Positions 7,728 to 15,880 of a stretch of DNA of 64,000 bases are shown piece by piece. Every line of letters starts with the position of its first letter. Position 1 is the stretch's first letter. The notes under the pieces are model-generated. The model searched no databases and was not told the origin of the DNA. It saw nothing but the letters and a program-made list of their open reading frames with translations. The DNA is from Methylovulum miyakonense HT12 (GTDB taxonomy: Bacteria; Pseudomonadota; Gammaproteobacteria; Methylococcales; Methylomonadaceae), in contig NZ_KB913025.1 of the NCBI RefSeq assembly GCF_000384075.1, positions 4,187,936-4,251,935 of the forward strand. Direction: 5' to 3'. A program made the translations under genes and the position numbers.

Positions 7728-8720
7728 CTATTTAGTTGGAAAAGCCGCTTTAATTTCGCCAGCAATATCCTCGGCGTGTTCTTCAAGCGCGAAATGCCCG
7801 GTTTCGTACCAGACTATTTTTGCCGCCGGAATGTCTTTTTTAAAGGCTTCAGCTCCTGCAGGAATAAAGAACGGGTCATTCTTTCCCCAAACGATCAGTG
7901 TCTTGGGCTGATATTTTTTAAACAACACATGCCAAGCATCATACGCACCGACATTGGTCTTGTAGTCTTCAAGCAAGTCGATTTGGTAAGCCGCCGTACC
8001 TGACCGATCCAGCAAGGCTTGATCTATCGTCCAGTTATCGGGGCTGATGGCATCAGGATTCTTCGCGCCAAAGGTATATTGGAATTTAGTCGTGTCTGCG
8101 GTTAAAAAACTGTGGGCGGCAGCTTCGGATGCGGCATCGCGTTTTTCCCATAAGGGCAGGAAGACTTTTTTAGGCGCATCCCCTACCCCTTCCATATAGG
8201 CATTGGAATTTTGCACCACAAAACCTTTTACCGCTTCGGGATGTTCCGCAAACAACCGGAAACCTACCGGGCCACCGTAATCCTGCATATACAAAATGTA
8301 CGACTGCACATTCAGTTGCTCAAGCAAACCGTCGACATGTTCGGTCAAGGCCGCAAACGTGTATTTGAAATCGGTGTTTGACGGTGCGTCCGACTGGCCA
8401 AAGCCGATATAGTCCGGCGCAACCAAATGGAACTTGTCCGCTAAAGCCGGAATAAGTTCGCGGTACATGTGTGACGAGGTCGGAAAGCCATGCAGCAACA
8501 CGATGGTCGGGTTTTTCGGGTCGCCCGCTTCGCGGTAGAAAACCTTAAGGCCTTTGACGTTTGCATAGCGATAGTAAGTTTTGTTCATTGTGACTTCCTT
8601 ATGGTGGGTTGCTGACAATTTTGCCGCCGTAGCGGAAGCCATTGAAAGCGGTTGAAAAAATAATACCGCCGATACCGAAATGGCGGCGGCCACTGAAAAG
8701 AGTATTTTTGTTTTGTCCAT
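7728..8720 (-). CDS. Exported alpha/beta hydrolase (haloalkane dehalogenase/epoxide hydrolase-like)
   Basis: The 330-residue product starts with a hydrophobic N-terminus (about residues 7-32, ending near ASATAAK) that looks like a signal peptide. An inner ATG gives MNKTYYRYANVKGLKVFYREAG, the usual start of cytosolic relatives, so export is a local addition or an alternative start. The oxyanion motif is LLHGFPTSSHMYR. The nucleophile elbow, YMQDYGGPVG, has Asp rather than Ser, as in haloalkane dehalogenases and epoxide hydrolases. The acid is in WGKNDPFF and the His in TGHFALEE. Substrate unknown. Confidence 0.85.
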   Translation of the reverse strand: MDKTKILFSVAAAISVSAVLFFQPLSMASATAAKLSATHHKEVTMNKTYYRYANVKGLKVFYREAGDPKNPTIVLLHGFPTSSHMYRELIPALADKFHLVAPDYIGFGQSDAPSNTDFKYTFAALTEHVDGLLEQLNVQSYILYMQDYGGPVGFRLFAEHPEAVKGFVVQNSNAYMEGVGDAPKKVFLPLWEKRDAASEAAAHSFLTADTTKFQYTFGAKNPDAISPDNWTIDQALLDRSGTAAYQIDLLEDYKTNVGAYDAWHVLFKKYQPKTLIVWGKNDPFFIPAGAEAFKKDIPAAKIVWYETGHFALEEHAEDIAGEIKAAFPTK

Positions 8721-9135
8721 GACACGACCTTGTAACCATTAAAATTGCGTATTAATAGTGACAATATACTTGTAACCTGTCAAATGTATTTTTATGGGTT
8801 ACTATATTTTGGACGTGAGAATACCTAGACAGAAGCGCGGCGCATCGGCTCTCCATTGCCATGAAATGAAGTCATCTTATTGAAAATAAATTGATTTATT
8901 CGATTTGGAATAATGGTTAGAACAATAAAACGAATGGCAGGGGTGAAAAATAAAGCTTGTAGAAAGCGAAGGTCAGCTCGGGACGATTCCGGCTTGAAAA
9001 ATAGGGGATGGCTAAGTGTTTTAGTGGGTTAAAAGGCTTAAGGCCCTACTTGGTTTTACGTAAGACGACGCTAATGCTGTTTTGGTGGTGGCCAAAACAG
9101 CAGCAAACAAAAATGACGGGGATATTTTGGGGAGG
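8721..9135. other. Intergenic, regulatory only
   Basis: No gene is supported; a 69-codon frame at 9008-9217 overlaps the regulator gene on the other strand. Close to the hydrolase start are TTGTAACC (8732 region) and TGTAACCTGT (8771-8780), the latter facing GGTTAC near 8800. The same GTAACCTGT occurs upstream of the CGNR regulator at 9771-9779. Confidence 0.45.
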
Positions 9136-9732
9136 TTATTTGCTTTTAAGCTTAGCACGGAAAGCGGCGACTTTCATGCGGTTGCCGCATAAGGACATAT
9201 CGCACCAGCGGCGTTGATGAGATTTAGTGCGGTCATAAAACCATAAGGTGCAAACGGGGTTTTCACATTGTTTGACCAGATTAAAATCACTGCTAACGAC
9301 CAATTCGGCAATGGCTTCGGCGACAGGCACCAGCAAGTCTACCAAGGTGCTGATGCGCTGGTGATGCAAGCATGCAGGCGGGTTCCCGTTTTCCCAATGC
9401 AATTCCTGATAGTGGCAACTGCGGGCCAGAAATCGGTTAAGGATTACAGGATTTTCGTATGCCGATGTTTTACGCGCCAACAACAGTTGTTTGGCTGTTT
9501 CGCGCAATTCCAGTGCAGCGGCGTGTAAGGCACCCGATGACCCGTGGGCCGACAACCCGGCCATGTCAACACTAACGCTGGCACGTTGTAGCCATGCCAG
9601 CACTTGGGCATCATCGGTCAGGCACTCCACGCGAGCGTCCCCAGACCCCATCTCGGTATTAATAAAATCCAAGGCCAGATGGCCAGCAATAAAAAATGCG
9701 GATGGCGGCGGGCTAGTTGCAGTCCTGTGCAT
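9136..9732 (-). CDS. ABATE/CGNR zinc-finger regulator
   Basis: The 198-residue product has an N-terminal ABATE-type domain (SAFFIAGHLALDFINTEMG) and a C-terminal CGNR zinc finger: CENPVCTLWFYDRTKSHQRRWC then SLCGNRMKVAAFRAK. The cysteine set and the CGNR sequence are complete. Such proteins are presumed transcription regulators. It lies downstream of, and in the same direction as, the EamA exporter gene. Its own upstream region shares GTAACCTGT with the hydrolase promoter, so it may control both; that is inference. Confidence 0.85.
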   Translation of the reverse strand: MHRTATSPPPSAFFIAGHLALDFINTEMGSGDARVECLTDDAQVLAWLQRASVSVDMAGLSAHGSSGALHAAALELRETAKQLLLARKTSAYENPVILNRFLARSCHYQELHWENGNPPACLHHQRISTLVDLLVPVAEAIAELVVSSDFNLVKQCENPVCTLWFYDRTKSHQRRWCDMSLCGNRMKVAAFRAKLKSK

Positions 9733-9830
9733 GGGCTTACTCTACTTAATTGAACAAATTCAATGAAATAGTAACCTGTAATACCGTAGTGGACAAGTTA
9801 TTGCGTAATCCTGAAAAGCTTATGCTGGCA

Positions 9831-10712
9831 TCACGGGGCTTGGGCCTTATCAAAAATCATCACCGCAATGCCGCCCAGTATCGCCGTCGAAGCGAGGAAA
9901 AAAGGTAAGGTGATGGCTTCACCCAGAAATATCACGCCCCCTACAGCCGCAAAGACCGGCACGCTGAGTTGCATGGTCGCGGCATGGGTGGCAGGTAGGC
10001 CTGATAAGGCTTTGTACCAAATGGCATAGCCTAATCCAGAAGCGAATACCCCGGAACCGATGGCGTAAACGACACCCATTTTATCGGGCAAAAGCCCTGC
10101 CCATAACACCAAGCTAAGTGCAGCGGCAAAGGCGGATGCCCGTAAAAAGTTGCCCGCTGTCGCCAACAGCGGATCTCCGGCCTGTTTTCCGCGTAAAGAA
10201 TAAACACCCCAAGCCACACCTGCGGCGGTCATCAATAAGGCACTGGGCAACGGCGGTGCGGCAAATGGGGGTGACAGGAGAGCGACGAAACCAGCAAAGG
10301 AACAGATAATCGCCACGGTTTGTTTCCGGCTCAAGCGTTCGCCATGCCATAGCCCGTAACCCAGCATGGTGGCCTGTACGGCACCAAACAGCAATAAGGC
10401 CCCAAGCGCGGTAGGCAAATGGTTATAAGCAAAAGAAAATCCCGCCGCGTAAACGAACAACGCCAACGCCGACCACCAACTCCCTGCCGTGCCATAGACA
10501 CCGCCACGCAAACGGACAAGCAAGCCAAGCACCAAGGCACCGGACATGATCCGGATCGTCGTAAAATTCGCCGCATCAATGACTGCGTGTTTCAGTGCTA
10601 AACGGCACAGCAAGGAATTGCCAGCAAAAGCCATCATGGCAAGGAACGCAAAAAAATAGACGCGTTTATCGGCATCAGGCATTTTCCAGAAATTGATTGT
10701 GTGCGTTTCCAT
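9831..10712 (-). CDS. EamA/DMT-family transporter
   Basis: The 293-residue protein has about ten hydrophobic segments and the two-fold EamA repeat; the second half includes LGYAIWYKALSGLPATHAATMQLSVPVFAAVGGVIFLGE, a typical signature. It is probably an inner-membrane drug/metabolite exporter. The gene starts 8 bp after the stop of a broken SMR transporter gene, so the two formed an operon. A divergent EamA fragment with the same signature is found at 40098. Confidence 0.85.
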   Translation of the reverse strand: METHTINFWKMPDADKRVYFFAFLAMMAFAGNSLLCRLALKHAVIDAANFTTIRIMSGALVLGLLVRLRGGVYGTAGSWWSALALFVYAAGFSFAYNHLPTALGALLLFGAVQATMLGYGLWHGERLSRKQTVAIICSFAGFVALLSPPFAAPPLPSALLMTAAGVAWGVYSLRGKQAGDPLLATAGNFLRASAFAAALSLVLWAGLLPDKMGVVYAIGSGVFASGLGYAIWYKALSGLPATHAATMQLSVPVFAAVGGVIFLGEAITLPFFLASTAILGGIAVMIFDKAQAP

Positions 10713-10720
10713 AGGGCCGT

Positions 10721-11042
10721 TTATTTACCAAATCCAGACACATTCAAGCCGATAATCCCGATCAAAACAAAGCCAATATGGACATATTGCATGACTTGAT
10801 AGCGCTCATGGAAAAGCCAGTACCCCAACATGGCGACAATCAAAATTCCGGCTCCCGCCTATGTGGTATTGGCAATGGTCATATCCATACCTTGTTAACG
10901 CCATCGCGATGTTGAAAAAAAGCAATCCGCCAAGCAGATATTGCCAATGCCTAAACCCGTCTGATTTATTCAGCAAAGCGACGCCGATTGACTCCAACAC
11001 AATGGTGCAGAACAAATAAAAGTAACTCACCCAAGTTCCCAT
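10721..11042 (-). pseudogene. SMR (EmrE-like) transporter, broken
   Basis: The first frame reads YFYLFCTIVLESIGVALLNKSDGF..., a small multidrug resistance N-terminus with its membrane Glu. Near 10895 the frame is lost. The next frame reads MDMTIANTT, hits an in-frame TAG, then continues AGAGILIVAMLGYWLFHERY...IGLNVSGFGK to the stop at 10721. One frameshift and one nonsense codon therefore inactivate an SMR gene of normal length (about 107 residues). Confidence 0.8.
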
Positions 11043-11057
11043 AAATACAATTTGACC

Positions 11058-11813
11058 CTAATAATTCTCCACAAAATCTTGCAAAACACGTAAATCGTTG
11101 CCAGTCTTATCGGCACTGACACCCAACTCTTCAAGCGGGACATTCAGACGATTAATCCAAACGGTAGGATAGCCAAACCATTTTGCTCCGGCGGCATCCC
11201 AGCCACCGAACGCGGCAAAAGCGATTTCTTCCCGTTGCAAGTGGAAAGCATCGACACCCATCTGGTATGCGCGGGGATCAGGCTTGAACGCCCGTATCTT
11301 GTCCGTGCTTAAATGCGCGTCAAAAAGCCCCGTGAAACCCGAATTTTTGACCGCAGCATCCAGCACATCCACAGGTAAATTGGATAAGAATGCCAAATGC
11401 AGATCCATCGCTTTTAACGACTTCAGGATCGGCAAGGCATCAGGCCAAGCCCGTAGCGCATAATAACTATCCATGAGCTGTTGCTTCTGGCTTGCGGTCA
11501 ATTGGAGCTTGAGGGATTTGGCGGCGAAAACCAAGGCCTCTTCGGTGACTTGCATAAACCCGACATAATTTCCCGATAAGGTGCGCAACCAGCTATATTC
11601 AAATTGTCTGATCCGCCAACTATTGCCTAAGGCAACACCTTGTTCAGGAAAAAGGGATTCCGCCAAAGCAAAAATAGGCCGGGGGTCCAACACGGTGAAA
11701 CCGTCGAAAGCAATGGCTTTAATCTTTGGCTTTACAAACGCTGCAGAGATGAACGGACTGGATGCCAAACTTCCGGCTGCTAAGCTGATAAATTGTCTAC
11801 GATTAACTGGCAT
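11058..11813 (-). CDS. Haloacid dehalogenase type II-like hydrolase with Tat-type signal
   Basis: The 251-residue product starts MPVNRRQFISLAAGSLASS, a twin-arginine-like signal with the RRQF core. The HAD core follows: AIAFDGFTVLD (motif I, nucleophile Asp), LAFLSN (motif II), RAFKPDPRAYQ (motif III Lys) and GGWDAAGAKWFGYPTVWINR. These match L-2-haloacid dehalogenase-like proteins, though motif I is one residue shorter than in the classical FDAYGTLFD. The gene follows the cupredoxin by 5 bp. A 5' fragment of a second copy lies at 30060-30164. Confidence 0.85.
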   Translation of the reverse strand: MPVNRRQFISLAAGSLASSPFISAAFVKPKIKAIAFDGFTVLDPRPIFALAESLFPEQGVALGNSWRIRQFEYSWLRTLSGNYVGFMQVTEEALVFAAKSLKLQLTASQKQQLMDSYYALRAWPDALPILKSLKAMDLHLAFLSNLPVDVLDAAVKNSGFTGLFDAHLSTDKIRAFKPDPRAYQMGVDAFHLQREEIAFAAFGGWDAAGAKWFGYPTVWINRLNVPLEELGVSADKTGNDLRVLQDFVENY

Positions 11814-11818
11814 AACGT

Positions 11819-12175
11819 TTAACCTTCGTCCCGAACGATAATTTCCCCGGCCATTTCTTCATGGCCATCGCCGCAAAAAATATCGCAACGGAAGACAAAC
11901 GAACCCGCCTTATCGTGGGTGAAGCTAACCCGCATGGGCTTTCCCGGCTCAATATCGGCACGGACGGCAAAATCCGGCAAGGAGAAGCCGTGCAACCTAT
12001 CGCTGCTGGTAAATTCCAAAATGACCGTCTGGTCTTTTTTCAACTCAATTTTGGTGGGTTGGAATAAGAACTTACTGGCCTTTATGACAATAACCGGAGG
12101 TTCGGTATTGGCGGTTGCCGCCAATGGTGCCAGCAATAACAAATAAAATAGGCATTTTTTCCAATAGTGGTTCAT
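11819..12175 (-). CDS. Periplasmic cupredoxin with CuA-like ligand set, copy A
   Basis: The 118-residue protein has a signal peptide (cleavage likely near ATANT) and one cupredoxin domain. The ligand pattern is a His in DRLHGFSLP and CDIFCGDGHEEM: two Cys spaced CxxxC, a His and a Met, as in the CuA site of cytochrome oxidase subunit II. It may bind a mono- or binuclear copper centre in the periplasm and could act in electron transfer or copper handling. A paralogue at 30170 differs at about 15 of 118 positions. Confidence 0.8.
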   Translation of the reverse strand: MNHYWKKCLFYLLLLAPLAATANTEPPVIVIKASKFLFQPTKIELKKDQTVILEFTSSDRLHGFSLPDFAVRADIEPGKPMRVSFTHDKAGSFVFRCDIFCGDGHEEMAGEIIVRDEG

Positions 12176-12184
12176 AGATAACTC

Positions 12185-12226
12185 CTAGGTGAGCGTTTTT
12201 TCTTCAAGACGGTAGTTTTTCCAAGG
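12185..12226 (-). pseudogene. Tail of a lost metallophosphoesterase gene
   Basis: The 14 codons read PWKNYRLEEKTLT-stop. The same residues (one change, L to V) end the metallophosphoesterase at 30538-31440, directly upstream of the second cupredoxin. This shows that copy A once had the same gene order and lost nearly all of the phosphoesterase gene. Confidence 0.8.
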
Positions 12227-12248
12227 ATATCTACGGCAATGCCCTTAT

Positions 12249-12731
12249 TTATAAACCTAACTCCGCCAAACCAGGATGTCCGTCAGGACGGCGGCCTTGA
12301 GGCCAATGGAACAGCCTTTCCGATTCGGCAATCGCCAAATCATTGATGCTGGCATAGCGTTTCTGCATCAGGCCGTTGTCAGCAAATTCCCAATTTTCAT
12401 TGCCGTAAGAACGGAACCATTCGCCTTTGTCGTTATGCCATTCGTAAGCAAAACGTACGGCGATGTGGTTGTCGGTGTACGCCCAGAGTTCTTTGATCAA
12501 ACGGTATTCGTGTTCGGTCGCCCATTTGCGGGTCAAGAATTCGATAATTTGCTCGCGGCCCTTGGGAAATTCGTTACGGTTGCGCCATTGGCTGTCGGCG
12601 GTGTAAGCCAGTGCCACGCGTTCAGGGTTACGGTTGTTCCAGCCATCTTCCGCCATACGGACTTTTTGCGCGGCGGTGTCGCGGGTGAACGGTGGAAAGG
12701 GTGGGCGGGGTTCTTCTACGATGGTTGTCAT
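12249..12731 (-). CDS. DUF1348 (SnoaL-like) protein
   Basis: The 160-residue product matches the DUF1348 family in length and in motifs: [49 protein letters not shown], and [27 protein letters not shown], ending HPGLAELGL. These are NTF2-fold proteins of unknown substrate. The gene stands alone between the remnant of the duplicated locus and a repeat-rich gap in front of a GST gene. Function not known. Confidence 0.8.
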   Translation of the reverse strand: MTTIVEEPRPPFPPFTRDTAAQKVRMAEDGWNNRNPERVALAYTADSQWRNRNEFPKGREQIIEFLTRKWATEHEYRLIKELWAYTDNHIAVRFAYEWHNDKGEWFRSYGNENWEFADNGLMQKRYASINDLAIAESERLFHWPQGRRPDGHPGLAELGL

Positions 12732-12762
12732 GGTTTGTTCCTCTGGTGATTTGATTTTTGTC

Positions 12763-12876
12763 CACGAAAGACACGAAAAGCACGAACAAAACGTTTTTAG
12801 AGTTGCATTATCTGGAGTCCAAACATGTTTTGGATTCCATTTTTTAAGCTTTTTCGTGCTTTTCGTGCCGTTCGTG
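12763..12876. repeat. Composite inverted repeat: CACGAAA units around a 26-bp palindrome
   Basis: Three 9-bp units of CACGAAA(G/A)(G/A) type (12763-12789) are mirrored by three reverse units (about 12850-12876, TTTTTCGTG, CTTTTCGTG, CCGTTCGTG). In the middle (12814-12838) sits copy 2 of the dispersed palindrome, with two changes. The stretch could form a long cruciform between the DUF1348 and GST genes. Confidence 0.75.
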
Positions 12877-12894
12877 GAAAATCATTTATAAAGC

Positions 12895-13500
12895 TCAGAC
12901 TTCCCACATGCCTGCCATACCGACATAATTCGGTAAGGCTTGGATGCGGCGCAGCCAGGCGATTATCGTGGGATAATCGGTAAGGTCAATATTAGCTTCC
13001 GGTGCTAGGGCAATGTACGGGTAAATGGCAATGTCGGCGATGGTGATATGGTCTAAAGCCAGCCAATCGTTATGCGTCAATTGCCTTTCTAATATTGCCA
13101 ACAAATTGGCGGTGATTTGCTCGGATTCTTCGACGTTTATCTCGCGTCCGAATTTGTAATGCACCCGTAAGCGGCTTGGCCCCCAAGCCAGTTCGTTGGC
13201 GGAGGTTGCCAGCCACGCCATCACTTGCGCTAGGGCTTTGGGTTCGTTCGGCAACCAATGCGCATCACCGTATTGTCTTGCCAAGTACACTAAAATGGCG
13301 TTGCTATCGCGCAAAGTAAATTCACCATCAATCAACACCGGAACTTGACCGAACGGGTTCATTGCCAAAAACTCGGCAGTTTTGTGTTGTTTGTTTAGGC
13401 CATCGACGGCGATGCCTTCATAAGCCAAACCCAATAATGACAGCATTAATCTGACTTTATGGGCGTTACCGGAAACAGCAAATTCGTATAGTTTTATCAT
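12895..13500 (-). CDS. Glutathione S-transferase
   Basis: The 201-residue protein has the thioredoxin-fold N-terminus (MIKLYEFAVSGNAHKVRLML) with the cis-Pro motif GQVPVLID and the DSNAILVYLA glutathione site. The C-terminal helical domain has LALDHITIADIAIYPY, the conserved N-capping box. It would conjugate or reduce small electrophiles with glutathione in the cytoplasm. The start overlaps the end of the upstream PPOX-like gene by 4 bp, so they formed an operon before that gene lost its 5' end. Confidence 0.85.
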   Translation of the reverse strand: MIKLYEFAVSGNAHKVRLMLSLLGLAYEGIAVDGLNKQHKTAEFLAMNPFGQVPVLIDGEFTLRDSNAILVYLARQYGDAHWLPNEPKALAQVMAWLATSANELAWGPSRLRVHYKFGREINVEESEQITANLLAILERQLTHNDWLALDHITIADIAIYPYIALAPEANIDLTDYPTIIAWLRRIQALPNYVGMAGMWEV

Positions 13501-13895
13501 GGTGTCTCCTCTTCTTGTGATTTGTTATTTATCGTTTGCAAGCGTTCAATCTCCGCCAATAAGGGCGCAATCATTGCTTCCACTTGCGCTTGGCTGTAGC
13601 GTGGTGTGATATGTTGCGGGCAATTCCAATCCAAAGCTTCAATATGAATGATGATGCCCCGCTCGACCCGCGCCCGATAGGTCGGCACTTCCAATTGCGC
13701 GAGCAAGTCCGGTTCGGTATCTGCGTGGGCGATGCGTACCGTTCCCCAAATTTTTAGGCGTTGCCGATTGGCGTAATCCATCAAAATCAGCGAAATACGG
13801 TGATTGGCTTGCAAATTGCCAACGCTCAGATACTGGATATTACCGCGAAAATCGGCAAAACCGATTGTCCGTTCATCCAGCACCTTTAAAAATCC
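13497..13895 (-). pseudogene. PPOX-family (FMN split barrel) gene, 5' end lost
   Basis: The visible frame reads FLKVLDERTIGFADFRGNIQYLSVGNLQANHRISLILMDYANRQRLKIWG and on to a normal C-terminus. This is the middle and end of a pyridoxamine 5'-phosphate oxidase-like protein. The N-terminal third is absent because an IS1595 element abuts at 13896, and it is not found on the other side of the element, so the insertion was joined to a deletion. A weak internal start gives 128 residues, but function is unlikely. Confidence 0.75.
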
Positions 13896-14898
13896 GGCTC
13901 AATATGTGTTTTGAGGTCTTTTGATAAAATAGTCTGATGGAAACCTCAATCATAACCATCAAACAACTAGTCAGCGAAGCCCAATGCTATGCCACCATCC
14001 GGCAGTTGCGTTGGGCCGACGGTGTCACCTGCCCGCATTGCGACAGCGGCGACACGATCCGGCGCGGCTACGACAGCCCGCAACGCACCTGCCAGCGTTA
14101 CCAGTGCAAGGCCTGTGGCAAACGCTTCGATGACCTGACCGGGACGGTCTTGTCGGGGCATCACCAGCCGTTGTCGGCCTGGGTGCTGTGCCTGTACTTT
14201 ATGGGGCCAGACCTGTCCAACCGGCAGATCGCCCAAGAACTGGACTTGAACAAGGACGATCTACAGTATATGACCGAACACCTGCGCTTAGGTCTAGATA
14301 AAAAAAAGAGCCCATAACCCTATCTGGGGTGGCCGAATGCGACGAAGTCTACATCGTTGCAGGCCACAAAGGCCAGCCTAAAAAGGTCGCCGAAGCCGGA
14401 AGGAAGCCCCGTTGCCGCCGCCTGCAAGGTGCGCGTGGGCGCGGCACCTTGGCGACGGAAAGCCGCCCGTCTTCGGCATGATCCAACGCACCAGGGAAGT
14501 CGTCATCAGGATGCTCGACAACGTCCAACAGGCCACCATCAAGCCCTTGATCTTACAAACCATTATGCCCGGCACACCAATCTATACCGACGAATACAAC
14601 ATTTATAGCCGTTTGGAGTCCTGGGGCTACCCGCATAAGACCGTCAACCATTCGGCGGGTGAATACGCCCGCGATGAAGATGGTGACGGCTTCTGCGAAG
14701 TCCATTCGAACACCATGGAAGGCTTCTGGTCGCTGCTGCGCTCCTGGCTGCGCCCGCATCGCGGCATTTCACAGGCCAAGTTGCCGTTGTACCTGAGCTT
14801 TTTTGAGTTTGTCCATAATGTCAGAAAACGCGGTAAAGGCTTGCTGTTTTCGTTATTGGCTGTTTTGGTTAAAAAGACCCCAAAAGCCATATAGAGCC
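13896..14898 (+). mobile_element. IS1595-family insertion sequence, decayed
   Basis: The ends match as inverted repeats: GGCTCAATATGTGTTTTGAG on the left, GGCTCTATATGGCTTTTGGG as reverse complement of the right. Length is 1003 bp. The 8 bases on each side differ (AAAAATCC against AAAGAAGT), so no target duplication remains, which fits a deletion or recombination after insertion. Confidence 0.8.
13937..14894 (+). pseudogene. IS1595 transposase, two frameshifts
   Basis: The first frame (13937-14317) has a zinc ribbon (CPHCDSGDTIRRG...CKACGKRFDDLTGT) and the start of the catalytic domain. An indel in the A-run near 14300-14308 moves the frame to VAECDEVYIVAGHKGQPKK. A second near 14455 moves it to KPPVFGMIQR...YTDEYNIY...HSNTMEGFWSLL, ending at 14894. 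The acidic catalytic residues survive (CDE, YTDE, MEGF), but the reading frame is broken. Confidence 0.8.
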
Positions 14899-15152
14899 AA
14901 AGAAGTTTGGTTATTCGCCACGCGAATATAGGGTGCATCTTACTGCAAGTTATTGAAATATAATATATAAGTCCTGAACAGCTGTAACGCCTGCTGTGAA
15001 TAAAACTACACCCATACGAATTTCGGCAGGTCGGGTTGTGGCATGTCCATACGCTAAAATATGGATGGTGTCGTAGGAATGCCCGTATTAGCTTCCGCCC
15101 ATTCCGGTGCGTGAGTACGGCGTGTCCATTGCCGTAACGTTAGGCACTTGTC

Positions 15153-15731
15153 TTATTTTTGTTCATTAAGCATTACATTTTGTATGGCATTTGCAATTTC
15201 GGTGGCTAACGCCTCATCTTTAACCGCACGAGCCAACGTAACGCCACCTATCAGCATAGCTAGATTAACCAGTGTTTTTTCATTGACGGTTTGCTTACTG
15301 GTTTGCGATGAACCCTCATTAGCTGCATCCAGAACCTTGAGCAGCTCTGTTTCAAATATCTCACGAATTGCTTCATCAGAGCGGCCTATTTCCGGAGTCA
15401 GGCTTTGTAATGCGCAACTTTCAGCCAAGTCGCAGGTGCGTTTTTGGTTCATATAGAACTTGGCAAATTCTGGCCACCATTTTGCCCCGTATTCATTTTG
15501 AAACTGCTTGATGCCGACTTCTAATTGACTGAGCCCTGAGATAATCGCCGCTGTGAACGCAGTTTGCTTGGAATCAAAGTGTCCATAAAAAGCCCCAGAA
15601 GTTACCCCTGCCTCTTTGGCAAGCCCATCAACACCAATGCCGTTGTAGCCACTTTTTTTAAAACACCGTCCGGCTGCCGCGATAATGTTTTCGCGTGTTT
15701 GCTCTTTTTGGTCTTGTTTGTATCTCGCCAT
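15153..15731 (-). CDS. TetR/AcrR-family repressor
   Basis: The 192-residue protein has a TetR helix-turn-helix: TRENIIAAAGRCFKKSGYNGIGVDGLAKEAGVTSGAFYGHFDSK. The C-terminal ligand domain contains several Cys (CDLAESCALQ). It is divergent from the tautomerase gene at 15881. Three 16-bp palindromes spaced exactly 24 bp apart lie between the two genes, so it most likely represses both itself and the tautomerase. Confidence 0.9.
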   Translation of the reverse strand: MARYKQDQKEQTRENIIAAAGRCFKKSGYNGIGVDGLAKEAGVTSGAFYGHFDSKQTAFTAAIISGLSQLEVGIKQFQNEYGAKWWPEFAKFYMNQKRTCDLAESCALQSLTPEIGRSDEAIREIFETELLKVLDAANEGSSQTSKQTVNEKTLVNLAMLIGGVTLARAVKDEALATEIANAIQNVMLNEQK

Positions 15732-15770
15732 CATTCCACCTTAATTTTTGTATAACACATTATATCAAAA

Positions 15771-15834
15771 AATAACGGTCGTTATTCTTGACAGCATAAC
15801 GACCGTTATGTAATTATAGATTACGGTCGTTATT
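15771..15834. promoter_or_regulatory. Three 24-bp-phased TetR operators
   Basis: AATAACGGTCGTTATT (15771-15786), CATAACGACCGTTATG (15795-15810) and GATTACGGTCGTTATT (15819-15834) are 16-bp palindromes of the form ATAACG-NN-CGTTAT. Their start-to-start distance is 24 bp each time. TTGACA at 15788-15793 with TAATTA at 15811-15816 makes a 17-bp-spaced rightward promoter that overlaps the sites. Confidence 0.8.
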
Positions 15835-15880
15835 TAAAGACCGTGAAAGCAATCTTGACTAACACAACAGGAGAAAAATC

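Noticed and set aside
15139..15145. GTTAGGC core as a second attC site after the TetR gene
   Set aside because: Read on the reverse strand it gives GCCTAAC just past the stop, but I could not find complementary L boxes or a good partner core to the left.
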